Source of the DNA: Cephalotus follicularis
Lineage: Eukaryota > Streptophyta > Magnoliopsida > Oxalidales > Cephalotaceae
Direction of reading: 5' to 3'
NCBI GenBank assembly: GCA_001972305.1
Contig: BDDD01000913.1
Location: 62,001 to 126,000, forward strand
DNA length: 64,000 nucleotides
Made by a program: the position numbers and the translations under genes. Positions 10,173-22,800 of this stretch are shown here, one piece after another (position 1 is the stretch's first letter; the number at the start of each line of letters is the position of its first letter). The notes beneath the pieces were generated by a model, which was not told the DNA's origin, did no database searches, and was given only the letters and a program-made list of their open reading frames with translations.

Positions 10173-13003
10173 TGTAATACTCGGTTTGTCCGAGTGTACT
10201 TTTCGGGCTTTTAATATGTTTGTTTAGTAGTTGACTATTTTTGTTTTGGTCCATGGGCTGACTGATACCAGTCTTAGCTTTTTAAGTACCTGTTAGAATG
10301 TGTATATGCATAAGTAAAATTAATTTGGTTACATTTTAATTTAGTTTTTAAATTAGTTTTTATTGAAAATGGAAAAATTGTTTTATTTTAAAAACAAAAT
10401 CTTTTAGCTATTTTGTTTTCCTTTCTCCCTCCCTTACGTCTCTCCTCCCTGCTCTCCTTATCCCCCGATTCTCTCCCTCTTTCCATCTTCTTCTTCGAAA
10501 ATTTCTCCTCTTTTCCTTATCTCTCCCGAATTCATCTCTCTTTTCGGTTTAAGTATGCCATATGACTTTTGTTTTTGCGCCATCTCTTTCTTGCGCCTGG
10601 TCATCGTCGAACCTGCAAGACTTGGGAATTTGTTTCGTTCTTCGTGCTTTTGCTTCATCAAAATCAGGTTGGTGCCTCATGAATCTGTTTATGGATGGTT
10701 TATTTTGTTGTACACTCCTTAGAATTCACACTATTGAATCCTTGTATCGTTTCCTTTTCTCCTTACCTTTTGAACAGTCGTGTATGTCATTGGAATCGTT
10801 GTGTTCCTTCTGCAGTTTTTGGGTCGCCATTGCAGGTTGGTTTTCTTGTTTTCTGTGATGGTTTATTCTGTTTCGTATGAATCCGATCTTATGTTAAATA
10901 GACTGTTAGAATTTTGCTTTGAATTATGCCACTCTATGCTATGTCATTGCCTCTGAGTATGTTAGTATGTCTTTAAGCGTCTGGTATTGGTTGTAAACTG
11001 GTTTTGATAACTGGTAGTGGGTATTTCGATAGTATTTTTGGCTATATATATATATGTATGCTTTTGATTAGAAGTCTCTCTTTTCAAGCTTAGCCACTGT
11101 ATATATACCACTTTTATGTTCAGTGTTCTTTTACTATTTTAAATACCTTATAGAGTCTCTTTTAAATGGTTATGATCCTCTGGAAATGTGATATCCAAGT
11201 TTTGACAGAAAATTGCATAGGATTGTTAGATTTTTGGCGTTCTGTCGTCCAGAACAGTCGGCTGTTTCCATAAACAGTCGGCTGTTAGGCAATGTGTAGT
11301 CAGCTGTCTTCTTGATTAGTTGACTGCTATGCCTTGCATAATCAACTGGACCCCTGTCTCAGTCGGCTGGCTGCAGTCCTGCTTGGGTAGTCGGCTGGCC
11401 ATGTGGTAAAGTCGACTGCCAAGCTCCCAAGAGTCGACTGGAGTCCTACTACAGTCAGCTGGTGAGTCCAGAAAATTTCTGTTTCATTTGGTCTTCTGTT
11501 GGATCGGGGTCTGTTTTAAACACCATCACACTTCTGTTTTGATGTCCATTAAATTCAGGTCCTTACATAAATGATTTTATATTTATAGATTTTTGTGCTA
11601 CCGAGGGGTAGTTGAGGAATTTATCAATCCTTCCATAACGTTATTTCTGTGATAAAAAAAGGTACGGATATTTCTCTTCTTGGACATCTGAATTATTTGA
11701 AATAAATTCAGTTTTGGTTTTAATGAATATGTAAGGATATTAGTCCCTCGTTTTATTTCTTCGGTTTTATGAACTCTGTTATGCTTTGAATTTTGATATG
11801 TTTCGAAATAAAGTCAGTTTGATATTTTTATGAAAGTGAATATTTTCAGGCTTTATAATTCAGCTATGATATGTTTACGAAATATTATGCAATCGTCTCT
11901 TTTATTGTGAAAATAAATGAGTTGATTTCTGATTATGACAGTATGTGTTATATGAAATTATATTGTTTGATAATGATTTATGGATACGTTTTGAAGAACC
12001 TTTTTATGTGTTTTAAATCAATTATGATATATTCAGAAAATGTTTAGAAAATTTGTCTATGTTTTCAAAAATTGTTTTAGAATAAAACAATGTTTTGGCA
12101 TAATAAGGTACATAGATATTTCCTACCTATGGAGGTACCATAGGCATGTCGTAGGCCTGACACGAGAATATGACACTTCCGTAGTTGTGTGATTAGTTTA
12201 TGGCGTCTCTCTCTGTTTTGATATCCTGTGAATAGGATTTGGATCCCACTTTTGATAGAGGTGTATGAGTTAATCCTGGGATATTGTTATCAGATTTGGA
12301 TTTTGGGGATTGATTGTGTAGTGCCGTACACGTATTTCTGTCGGAGCATGTGGGCTTTGCAAACCCCTTGCAATTGTTTATATGTATATGAACATCGGAT
12401 CTCTGTTATGAAATTTTGAAATCAGATAAAGCTATGAATTATGTTATTTGAAAATCTTGGTGTTTTATAACTGTTTTAGACACATATTTTATTTTACTTT
12501 ATGTGAAAGTATTTTTCTCCCGTTTTGCATGAGATATACGATATTTAAAAGTTCGGGTATTTTCTATCTCTTGAATTATCATTTACTGTTTTATGTTTTT
12601 TTATCCGTACTGAGGTTTGCTCAGCCGCGTTTTGTTATCCATGCGGCTGGTTTTCAGGAGCATCATGGGAATGTGTGAGAGATATGTCAACCTATGTTGG
12701 AGGATCACCTAGGTGTTTGGTCCATTTATGTTTTTGTTGTCTTATGGTCATGTTAGGGCCTGTCTTTTGAACAATGTCATGCTTTTCAATTTATGACTTC
12801 ATATTATGATTTCAGATTGTGGATTTAGATTCGGAATATGTTAAAGTTTTTTTTGGCTTATGTTTCAGATTATGATATGTTAAAGGAATATGTTTCAGAC
12901 CACTATGTATTTTGAATAAAAATGAGTTTATGCTTTTAGTTCATGTTTTGTTTAAGTTCTGTATTATGACCTGTAAGGGCTCCCACCGTTCGGGGGTGTT
13001 ACA
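10173..13003 (+). repeat. 5' LTR of the gag-only Ty3 element
   Basis: A 2.8-kb LTR, TGTAATACTC to GGGGTGTTACA, collinear with 14521-16695 plus 25802-26425. An AT-rich TATATATATATATG stretch near 11043 is a candidate TATA region. A CT-rich block lies near 10425-10560. Short open frames inside are not conserved. Confidence 0.92.
11250..11465 (+). repeat. Array of AGTCGRCTG motifs in the 5' LTR
   Basis: About ten copies of a degenerate AGTCGGCTG/AGTCGACTG word, 15-25 bp apart, with unrelated spacers. The 3' LTR has the same array at 15575-15790. Copy-to-copy changes are mostly C to T or G to A at CG or CNG sites, as methylated DNA decays. Confidence 0.85.
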
Positions 13004-13008
13004 AATTA

Positions 13009-13020
13009 TGGTATCAGAGA
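13009..13020 (+). other. Primer binding site of the gag-only Ty3 element
   Basis: TGGTATCAGAGA lies five bases after the LTR end and matches the 3' end of initiator methionine tRNA except for its last base. Confidence 0.88.
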
Positions 13021-13177
13021 ATAAGTTTTTCTTTCCTTAGAAGACCTAACTAGGCTTGACCTGTGAGATTGGGTAGACTTTGGGTTAAGGCTTATTCCGT
13101 TATGGTCATTCGATATGTTTTTTGTTCCATATTTCTGATCTGTTTACTGTATTTTTGTCCTGGTATATGTTTCGTAG

Positions 13178-14308
13178 ATGGTGCAAACAAGGAATACCCC
13201 TCAGGGAACCGAACCAACTGGGGCTCGGGAAGAGGTGCAAAACGAGCCGATTGTTGAGGAAATGGTCAGACAGGTAGTTGCTCAAGAAGTAGATTGACTG
13301 ATTCAAACTATGCAAAATCCGAGACTGGGTCGTCGGGAGAATGTTGCTGAGGAAAATGCACCTGTTGATGTTCTAGCTAATAGGGAAGCTGGGGACCGAC
13401 CCGACACACCAGTATATGTCTGGCTCGTGAGGTTCCAGAAGCAGAGGCCACGGTCTTTTAGTTCAGCACCGACACCTGTGGAGGCTAAACAGTGGATTGC
13501 ACACTTGGAGAAAATTTTTAATGTGCTTGGATGTGACGATGAACAGAAGGTAAGGTTGGCTGCTTACAAGCTGGAAGGAGACGCTAAACGATGGTGGAAG
13601 ACATTGATGTTAGCTAAAGGTGGAGCCTACATTGATGCGTTGTCATGGTTTGAGTTCTGTGAAGTCTTCTATCAGTAGTATTTTCCCACTGCTGACAAGG
13701 AGGCTTACGCAAGGGAGTTTGTAAATACTAGGCAGAAGGATGGTGAATCAGTCACCGAGTTTTTGGCATGATTCACTAGGTTGGCTGGTTTTACTGGATC
13801 TGCAGAGGGATCGGCATTGGAGCAAGCTGAGAAATTTAAATGGAAGCTGCATTATCAGCTCACAGGAAAGCTAATAAATTCCAGATTTGCTGATGTAACA
13901 GAGGTTGTGAATGCTGCAAAGAATATTGAAATGGAGAGGTTGGACTTCCAAGCAGCCCGACAAGAGGGCGAAAAGAAGCTGAATATGAATGATTCCCAAG
14001 GACTGAACACTGGGCAACAAGGTGAAGGAAAAAACGGCCAGGGGAATAAGGGTTGTGATGGCATGAAGCATAAAAAGAATCACAATCAGAATAGAGATGG
14101 GGGTGACCCCAATTTTCAGATTGCCTTGTGTGATACTTGTGGGAAGCGACATCCGGTTAAGACATGTTACAAGGCCACTGGGGCGTGCTTTGCGTGTGGA
14201 CATATGGGTCATCTTTTTAAGAATTGTCCAAATCCTTGTACAAGGAATAAGGAGGAGATGGAAATGATGCGAGATAGCGCAACGTGGGAGGCTGAGTCTT
14301 CGCCATAA
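13178..14308 (+). pseudogene. gag: Ty3 gag polyprotein with three in-frame stops
   Basis: One reading frame of about 376 codons from ATG at 13178, broken by stops near 13295, 13676 and 13769. The order is a variable N-terminus, then the retrotransposon capsid region (KQWIAHLEKIFNVLGC, KLEGDAKRWWKT, FYQ then YFP), then a basic linker and one CX2CX4HX4C zinc knuckle (CFACGHMGHLFKNC). A second cysteine motif (CDTCGKRHPVKTC) precedes the knuckle. It resembles chromovirus (Tekay/Del) gag. It would coat RNA in the virus-like particle. The stops are single-base changes in an otherwise kept frame, so decay is mild. Confidence 0.9.
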
Positions 14309-14507
14309 TGACGCACCAGGCTGCAAACGCTCCAGGTACCATTTTGGGTTTTTCTTTTGTGAGTGATCATAAAGCTTTTGTATTGTATGATAACGAGTTA
14401 ACTCATTCTGAGGTAATTAAATCTTTTGTTTGACATCTTGGGGTGCCTTTTCAGTCGTTTGATCTGGGTTGGTAGATGTTTTAGATTTCGGGACGAAATC
14501 TTCTTTT
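14309..14507 (+). pseudogene. Protease remnant fused to the 3' end of a deleted pol
   Basis: The frame after the knuckle reads like the start of a Ty3 protease (GTILGFSFVSDHKAFVLYD) but the D-S/T-G active triad is not present. About 40 codons later it meets the 3' leader end (FGTKSSFKGVEM type), where a full element would have several kilobases of RT, RNase H and integrase. This junction is the internal deletion point. Confidence 0.65.
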
Positions 14508-14520
14508 AAAGGGGTGGAGA
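14508..14520 (+). other. Polypurine tract of the gag-only Ty3 element
   Basis: AAAGGGGTGGAGA directly abuts the 3' LTR start TGTAATAC, as needed for plus-strand priming. Confidence 0.88.
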
Positions 14521-16695
14521 TGTAATACCCTGTTTGTCCGTCTGTACTTTTCGGGCTTTTAATCTGTTTGTTTAGTAGTTGACTATTTTTGTTTCGGTCC
14601 ATGGGCTGACTGATACCAGCCCTAGCTTTTTGAGTACCTGTTAGAATGTGTATATGGATAAGTAAAATAAGTAAAATTAATTTGGTTAAATTTTAATTTA
14701 GTTTTTATTGAAAATGGAAAAATTGTTTTATTTTAAAAACAAAATCTTTTAACTATCTTGTTTTCCTTTCTCTCTCCCGTACGTCTCTCCTCCATTCTCT
14801 GCTTATCCCTCGATTCTTTCCCTCTTTCCATCTTCTTCTCCAAAAATTTCTCCTCTTTTCCTTATCTCTCCCGAATTCATCTCTCCTTCCGGTTTAAGTA
14901 TGCCATATGACTTCTGTTTTTGCGCCATCTCTTTCTTGCGCCTGGTCATCGTTGAACTTGCAAGACTTGGGAATTTGTTTTGTTCTTCGTGCTTTTGCTT
15001 CATCAAAATCAGGTTGGTGCCTCATGAATCTGTTTATAGATGGTTTATTTTGTTGTACACTCCATAGAATTCACACTATTGAATCCTTGTATCGTTTCCT
15101 TTTCTCCTTTCCTTTTGAACAACCGTGTTAGTCATTGGAATCATTGTGTTGCTTCAGCAATTTTTGTGTCGCCATTGCAGGTTGGTTTTCTTGTTTTCTG
15201 TGATGGTTTATTCTGTTTGTTATGAATCCGATCTTATGTTAAATAGGCTGTTAGAATTTCGCTTTGAATTCTGCCACTCTATGCTATGTCATTGTCTCTG
15301 AGTCTATTAGTATGTCTTTAAGCATCCGGTATTAGTGGTAAACTGGTTTTGATAACTGGTAGTGAGTATTTTGACAGTATTTTTGCTTTTGATTAGAAGT
15401 CTCTCTTTTAAAGCTTAGCCACGGTCTATATACCACTTTTATGTTTAGTGTTCTTTTACTATTTTAAATACCCTATAGAGTGTCTTTTAAATGGTTATGA
15501 TCCTCTGGAAATGTGATATCCAAGTTTTGACAAAAAAATGCATAAGATTGTTATATTTTTGGTGTTCTGTCGTCCAGAACAGTTGGCTGTTTCCATAAAT
15601 AGTCGGCTGTTAGGCAATGTGTAGTTGATTGTCTTCCTGATTAGTCGACTGCTATGCCTTGCATAGTCGACTGGACCCCTGTCCCAGTCAGCTGGCTGTA
15701 GTCCTGCCTAGGTAGTCGGCTGGCCATTTGGTATAGTTGATTGGCAAGCTTCCAACAGTCGACTGGAGTCCTGCTACAGTCGGCTGGTGAGTCCAGAAAA
15801 TTTCTGTTTCTTTTGGTCTTCTGTTGGATCGGGGTCTGTTTTAAACATTGTCACACTTCTGTTTTGATGTCCGTAATTAAATTCAGGTCCTTACATAAAT
15901 GATTTTATATTTATAGATTTTTGTGCTACCGAGGGGCAGTTTAGGAATTTATCAATCATTTCATAAAGTTATTTATGTGATCGAAAAAGGTATGGATATT
16001 TCTCTTCTTGGACATCTGAATTATTTGAAATAAATTCAGTTTTGGTTTTAATGAATATGTAAGGATATTCGTTCCTCATTTTATTTCTTCAGTTTTATGA
16101 ACTCTGTTATGCTTTGAATTTTGATATGCTTCGAAATAAAGTCAGTTTGATATTTTTATGAAATTGAATATTTTCTAGCTTTATAATTCAGCTATGATAT
16201 GTTTACGAAATGTTATGAATCGTCTCTTTTATTGTGAAAATAAATGAGTTGATTTCCGATTATGAAAGTATGTGTTGTATAAAATTATATTGTTTGATAA
16301 CGATTTATCGATACGTTTCGAAGAACCTTTTTATGTGTTTTAAATCGATTATGATATGTTCAGAAAATGTTTAGAAAATCAGTCTATGTTTTTAAAAATT
16401 GTTTTAGAATAAAATGATGTTTTGGGATAATAAGGTACATAGATATTTCCTACCTATGGAGGTACCATAGGCATGTCGTAGGCCTGACACGGGGACATGA
16501 CACTTCCATAGTGGTGTGATTAGTCTATGACGTATCTCTCTGTTTTGATATCCTGTGAATAGGATTTGGATCCCACTTTCGATAGTGGCGTATGGGTTAA
16601 CCCTAGGATATTGTTATCATATTTGGATTTTGGGGATTGATTGTGTAGTGCCGTACACGTATTTCTGTCGGAGCATGTGGGTTTTGCAAACCCCT
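14521..16695 (+). repeat. 3' LTR of the gag-only Ty3 element, first part
   Basis: Collinear with 10173 to about 12367 of the 5' LTR up to GCAAACCCCT, where the copia insertion begins. The AGTCGRCTG array is at 15575-15790. One short AT-rich block near 11044 in the 5' LTR is lost here. Confidence 0.9.
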
Positions 16696-17449
16696 AAGGT
16701 TGGATTTTACAAGATAAGTTTGCTCAAATCAGTGAGAACAAGAAATAGCTCAAGATGCAAAATGAAAACTATTTAGATGAGCTTTGGATTTGAATGCTCT
16801 TTGTATGTTTGCTTTGAATGATCTTTGTATTGTGTTTTTCTTGTGTTGTTCTCCTCTTCTTTCTTCAAATCATTCGTGTATTTATATCTTCTTGCCTCAT
16901 AGATCCGTTAGGAGTTGTTGGGATTGATTCCATAATGGAATGTCCACTAAAACTCTGTCAGAAACTGTTTCAGCCGACTAAAACGTCGACTGTAACTTTT
17001 AAAGCGCCGACGCTTATGTGACCGTTAGGGATCTCAAATTCAAATTGTCATCTCAAAGCGCAGGCGTTCAAAGCGTTGGGGTCGACCGGCACCTCAAAGC
17101 GCCAACGCTTAGTCTTGGGCGTCGACGGTTAGGCCAGTTTTAATTCCAGTTGTGTCCACTGGTTTAGACGGCAGACGCTTTGCACAAAGAGAAGGCGCTT
17201 GAATATGGGCGTCGACGGTTTGTCTATTTCTTCAACTTCTCCAAACGCTCCCCCGGTAGACGCTTAGGCTCTTGTCTCGACTGCTTCCTAAAGCGTTGAC
17301 GCTTTAACCTTGGGCATCGATGGTCTGACCTGTTATCTGCAGAATTTTTACTGTATTGCTCACTTCATGGCTTTCTTGCACATCAAGAAACTTTGTTAAA
17401 TACAAATATGTTATCATCAAAACTCAGGATTGAGACATAAATGTCAACA
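16696..17449 (-). repeat. 3' LTR of the copia element, end-truncated
   Basis: Collinear with 25005-25801. On the minus strand it starts TGTTGACATTTATG but stops about 78 bp before the end seen in the 5' LTR. It also lacks a block of about 43 bp near 17190 that the other copy has. It contains the GCGTCGACG-type motif cluster at 16980-17330. Confidence 0.87.
16980..17330. repeat. Cluster of AAAGCGYCGACGCTT-type motifs
   Basis: At least eight variants of a self-complementary word (AAAGCGCCGACGCTT, GGGCGTCGACGG, AAAGCGTTGACGCTTT and others). They are CpG-rich in an AT-rich element. The same words recur at 19590-19725 and in the 5' LTR. Confidence 0.8.
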
Positions 17450-17450
17450 A

Positions 17451-17463
17451 TCTCCCCCTTTTT
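17451..17463 (-). other. Polypurine tract of the copia element
   Basis: On the minus strand AAAAGGGGGAGA lies two bases before the LTR start TGTTGACA. This is the classic copia layout. Confidence 0.85.
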
Positions 17464-18228
17464 GATGATGACAAAATTTGTTTCATTTTAAGCATAATAA
17501 TTGTTAAGTTAAAAAACATTAACACATAGAGTATAAAAGTAAAGTTTTGGGAACTTTGTTAAGTGCACAAAAGCATTTGCTCCCCCTGAGTTTGTTACCT
17601 CCCCCTTAGTCATATAAGAGGTATTTTACTTTGTCATTCATTTCCTTAAGCATTATTATGCTATCTCCCATAATTTTCCTCAATTCTCTCCCAATCTCCC
17701 AATCCTCTCCCCCTTTTTGTTATCATCCCAAAAAGGGATTTAAAAAGCTATATCCAAACTTATAAATAACGTCATTTGAGCATACAATCCATGCTCCAAT
17801 TTTAACTTTTCAACAAATAGTGTTACCTTTTGCGATCAAGTTACAAAACCAAACATTTCAAACATGTTTTACATATCACTTCCCATTACAAAATGGTAAA
17901 TATGCTGCAAAAATAAGCATCCATAATATTTAAACCTGTGCATACTGAGATCAAAACAATGCATAGTCCACAATTGAACTTCCTACTCAACCAAACATAC
18001 CAAAAATCAAATATTTCAAAGCTAGAACACCAACATATACTCTGCACATTCATTTCACATATCAAGCTGCAAATTACCAATCAATCCAACTCCATAATCT
18101 TTAAACCAATACTCATTAAAACAAAACATTGTCATTACACAATATAATTTGTTACAAGCTGCAAATCAAACTACACGTTCATAGTAAAGAACAACAGAAA
18201 ATGCGAATGAAACATGAGATGCATATGC
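17464..18228 (-). other. Non-coding stretch between the extra ORF and 3' LTR of the copia
   Basis: AT-rich, with repeated CTCCCCCT/CTCCCCCTT boxes (17580-17720) that look like decayed copies of the polypurine tract. No conserved frame is seen. Confidence 0.6.
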
Positions 18229-19530
18229 TCATTCGTCCATGTGAGTGCCCTCATCATCACCTCCGACCTCTCCCTCCATATCGTCGGTTGCAGCATCATC
18301 CGGGGGATTGTCGTCGTGGCTAGAGGATGAAGAGATTAGTCCTCCATACTCGATAATGCCCGTGTCAGCAAATTTTTTGGCAAGTCTCTTATGTCGCCTC
18401 CTCACGGACTGCATACTCATCTTCATTTCCGCAATATTTTGCTGTATGCCTTTGATAGCATCAAACATCTCATCTAGCCTATTTCTTGGAAGATGGACAT
18501 CCGGGATTGGTTCAGCTTGTGGTTCGATCTGCAGAGGTATGTTTTCAGCTTCTTCCCCTATCTCAGCTTCTCTTTCCTCTTCCACTACTCTATTGGAGTC
18601 CTCGTCCCTAGGAATCCACGTACCTAGTCTCTTGTGCTTTTTGAACCCCATTCTCCCAAGGGTTCCTTTTCCAAGCTTGTCAGAACTTTGGAGATCATGG
18701 TGTACTTCTCCAGTAAGGTCGACGTTGAAGAAGTGGAGAATTTCGGTTATAATATTGCTATAACTTAGTCTCGCGTTCTCACGATCGTGAATAGAATGCA
18801 TATGATTGAGCATTAGGAAGAGGACATTTATTTTTCGTCCGGTGATGAAGTGATACATCGTGTAGGCTTCCATGTGGGTCACCTCATCGAACCCACCGGC
18901 TTTTGGCAATATGTGCGTACAAACCGCACGGTGTACGAATCTATAATCCAAGGGAAGGTTCCTAGTATACATTCGCTGAACATGATCACCGTTCTCACCA
19001 AATAACACACGTACGCAGTCTTGTTTATCAAAATCTTCGCTATTCACCCAAGACCGTTGGTTCCAACCCCTAGCACCAAGGTTCGGAACCTTTAGGATAG
19101 TGTTTAGTCTATCTAGGTCTAAATCAATACTCTTATTTTTTACCATTGTGGTTAAGCTATCCATAGAACAACCACGCATGTGCACATATAACTCTTTCAT
19201 GAATTCGGGATAACTAGGCAAATTCAGAGAGAAAAAAGGTTCTAAACCTTGAAACCTAATCCACTCAACAATGGGAAATCCTTCTCTAGTGCAAAAATCA
19301 AAGTCTAATACTTTACCTACAAGGATTTTTCTATTGAAATAAGCTTATGGGTACCTAGGTAAGGATGGAATCACCTCAGGAGTGGTAGTTTGAGCAGCTT
19401 TCCCTTTCCCTTTTTGCCCAGCCGAATTCTTCTTGCCCTTGGAGCCTTGTCCTTCCTCAAGATTCTTGGTTCTAGTCATGATTGATGTAGTATGAAGGTT
19501 AAAAAGTGTTTTTCGAGTGATAATCACCAA
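18229..19530 (-). pseudogene. Extra sense ORF of the copia element, one internal stop
   Basis: A single minus-strand frame of about 434 codons with one stop near 19345-19347. Start chosen at 19530; another Met at 19221 gives a 330-residue piece. The N-terminus is short and lysine-rich (TRTKNLEEGQGSKGKKNSAG). The middle (KILVGKVLDF, FPIVEWIRFQ, GLEPFFSLN, ELYVHMRG) resembles the 'putative plant transposon protein' family (PF20167) by my recollection. An acidic linker, a probable coiled coil (LDEMFDAIKGIQQNIAEMK) and an acidic serine-rich tail follow. It occupies the position of the env-like ORF of SIRE elements, but I see no signal peptide or clear membrane segment. Function unknown. Confidence 0.75.
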
Positions 19531-19875
19531 GAAATCGCCGAAGAGATGTGGTTTTTGAAGATAGGGTTTGTATTTTGCGTTTAAAACCCTTGGCAGACGA
19601 CGCTTTCTAACTTAAAACCCGATTAAAGCGTCGACAGTTTGGGGTTAAGCGTCGGCCCTTAGACCAATTTCCCCAATTTCGAACCCTAATTTTGCTTTAA
19701 AGCGTTGACGCTTTAAAAGCAACAGTCGGCACTTTGCTCTGTTTTTCTGCAGTTTTTCCGCAAATGCGCGAGAATGAATGTAAATGATGCAAAAATGAGA
19801 AAATAAGCATTTTGAGCAAACATACATATTCACAACCATCATAGAAACATGTTAATCACTCGATTTCACACAAAC
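19531..19875 (-). other. Pol to extra-ORF spacer with GCGTCGAC motifs
   Basis: No coding frame. It carries several copies of the AAAGCGTCGAC/AAAGCGTTGACGCTTT word (19590-19725) otherwise found in the LTRs. This may be a promoter or transport region for the downstream ORF; that is inference. Confidence 0.55.
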
Positions 19876-22800
19876 CTAATTCCAATCTAAATTTTGAGAA
19901 GGTTTTTCATCTAAAGGTTTGGTGAATATGTCCGCGACTTGTTCTTCGGTCGGGACGAAAACTAATTCTATATCACATTTTTCAATGTGATCTTTTATGA
20001 AATGATATCTAATGTCAATGTGCTTAGTTCTAGAGTGATGAACGAGATTTTTTCCTAAGCATATAGCACTAGTGTTATCACACCTAATTGGCACATTTAC
20101 AAAGTTAAACCCATAATCAAGAAGTTGTTGCTTCGTCCATATGATTTGTGCGCAACGACTGCCTGCGGCAATATATTCAGCTTCGGTAGTCGAAAGAGCT
20201 ACCGAATTTTGTTTCTTGCTAAACCAAGAAATGAGCATATTGCCTAAGAATTGACATGTGCCACTTGTGCTCTTTCTATCCACTTTGTATCCTCCGAAAT
20301 CAACATCGGAGTAAGTGTGTAGGTCGAAGGATGATTTCCTAGGATACCATAATCCTAAGGATGGTGTATATGCTAAATATTTAAAGATGCGTTTTACGGC
20401 ATGCAAATGTGATTCTTTGGGACAAGCCTAAAATCTAGCACACAAGCATACACTAAACAAGATATCCGGCCTACTTGCCGTTAAATAAAGCAACGATCCT
20501 ATCATACTTCTATACAATTTTTGATCGATGGACTTACCTTGCTCATCCTTATCAAGCTTTGTTGTTGTGCTCATGGGTGTCTTGCTCTTTTTAGCATTCT
20601 CCAACCCGAATCTTTTGAGTAAGTCCTTGAAATACTTTGATTGGTTGATGAAGATACCTTCCTCCAATTGTTTGACTTGAAGTCCAAGGAAGTAGTTGAG
20701 CTCACCCATCATGCTCATTTCGAATTCTACCTGCATAATCTTAGCAAAACTCTTGCACAAGTTCTTGTTAGTAGAACCGAAAATGATATCATCTACATAT
20801 ACTTGAACAATCAAAATTTCATCATTGACAGTTTTTGTAAAATGAGTAATGTCAATAGTGCCTCTCTTAAAACCATTTTCAAGTAAGTATCCACTTAGCT
20901 TTTCATACCAAGCTCTTGGAGCTTGTTTCAAGCCATATAAAGCCTTTGAAAGCTTAAAAACATGGTTGGGAAAATGAGGGTTTTCAAACCCGGGAGGTTG
21001 TTCCACATACACTTCCTCCTTTATTAACCCATTTAAAAAAGCACTTTTTACATCCATTTGAAAAAGAGTAAAATCTTTAAAAGAAGCATATGCAAGCAAC
21101 ATGCGTATAGATTCTAATATAGCTACGGGTGCATACGACTCATCAAAGTCGATTCCCTCTTCTTGTGAGTATCCCTTAGCAACCAACCTAGCTTTGTTTC
21201 TAATAACAACTCCTTGGTCATCTACCTTGTTCCTATAAACCCATTTTGTGCCTATTATGTTTTGGTTACTAGGTCTAGGTATTAGGTTCCATACTTTACT
21301 CCTTTCAAATTGATTCAATTCTTCTTGCATGGCATTAATCCAATTTTCATCCTTTTCGGCCTCATTTATATTTTTAGGCTCAATTTGTGATAAAAATGCA
21401 ATATAATTATGATTAATGCTAGATCTAGTAGAAACACCTAATCTAGGGTTACCTATTATGGCTTCATGAGGATGTCCTCTTACCACCTTCAAGGTTTTGT
21501 AATGAAGAGCTTCTTGATAGTCTTCTTGAGGGGTTTCTTCTATGGTGGACTCATCCCTTTTTGCTTCATCTAGATTAATCTTGCTAACACCATTTTCAAT
21601 GAAATCTACACAATCATCAACAATAACTTCTTTTGGAAGTTTAGGGTTAGATTCATCAAAAACAACATGCATGGATTCTTCAACTAGCAAAGTTCTTTTG
21701 TTGAAGCATCTATAAGCCCTACTACTAGAAGAATAACCAAGAAATATGCCTTCGTCGACCTTGGAGTCGAATTTTCCAAGATGCTCTTTTCCATTATTGT
21801 GGATAAAGCACTTGCATCCGAAGGTATGAAAATAACTAATGTTAGGCTTTCTCCCCCTCCATAACTCATATGGAGTCTTTTTGAAAATTGGCCTAATTGA
21901 TATACGATTAAGGATATAATATGAAGTATTCATAGCTTCCGCCCAAAAATATTTTGGTAAATTATTTTCATTTAAAAATGTTCTACACATTTCTTGTAAA
22001 GTTCTATTTTTCCTCTCAACAACCCCATTTTGTTGAGGTGTTCTAGGAGTGGAGAACTCATGTATAAAACCATTTTCATTACAAAAGTTTTCAAACAAAT
22101 GATTTTCAAATTCTTTTCCATGATCACTCCTAATTTTAGAAATTGAAGTGTCTTTTTCATTTTGAACGGTTTTGCAAAAGTTTAAAAATTCTTTAAAAGA
22201 TTCACTTTTGTGGGCTAGAAAAATAGTCCATGTATATCTTGAGAAATCGTCTACAATGACCATGGCATATGATTTTCCTCCTAGGCTTCTAACATCTATT
22301 GGTCCAAATAAGTCTATATGTAAAAGTTGTAAAGTCCTAGTTGTAGATACAATGTTCTTGCTTTGAAATGAGGCTCTAGTTTGTTTTCCATATTGGCATG
22401 CATCACAAACTCTATCCTTTTCAAAACTAATCTTAGGAAGTCCTTTAACTAGTTCATGTTTCAAAAGCTTTGAAAGGGTTGACATTCCTACATGACCCAA
22501 TCTTCTATGCCATAGCCAACTATCACCATTCATGGAAACCAAACATTTAATATTAACTAAATCATCTATATCTACTACATATACATTTCCATGTCTATGT
22601 CCAATAAACTTTACTTGATCATCATTTATATTTATCACTTTGCATAAGTCCTTTTCAAAAATGACTCTACAATCCTTGTCACATAATTGACTTATGCTCA
22701 ATAGATTGTGCTTAAGTCCATCAACAAATAACACATTATGAATAGAAGTTTTAAGGTTACCTATGAAGCCAACACCTTTGATTTTTCCTTTTGCATTGTC

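Noticed and set aside
13009-13020. tRNA gene
   Set aside because: Only a primer-length match next to an LTR end, with no cloverleaf sequence. The same holds for the other primer sites.
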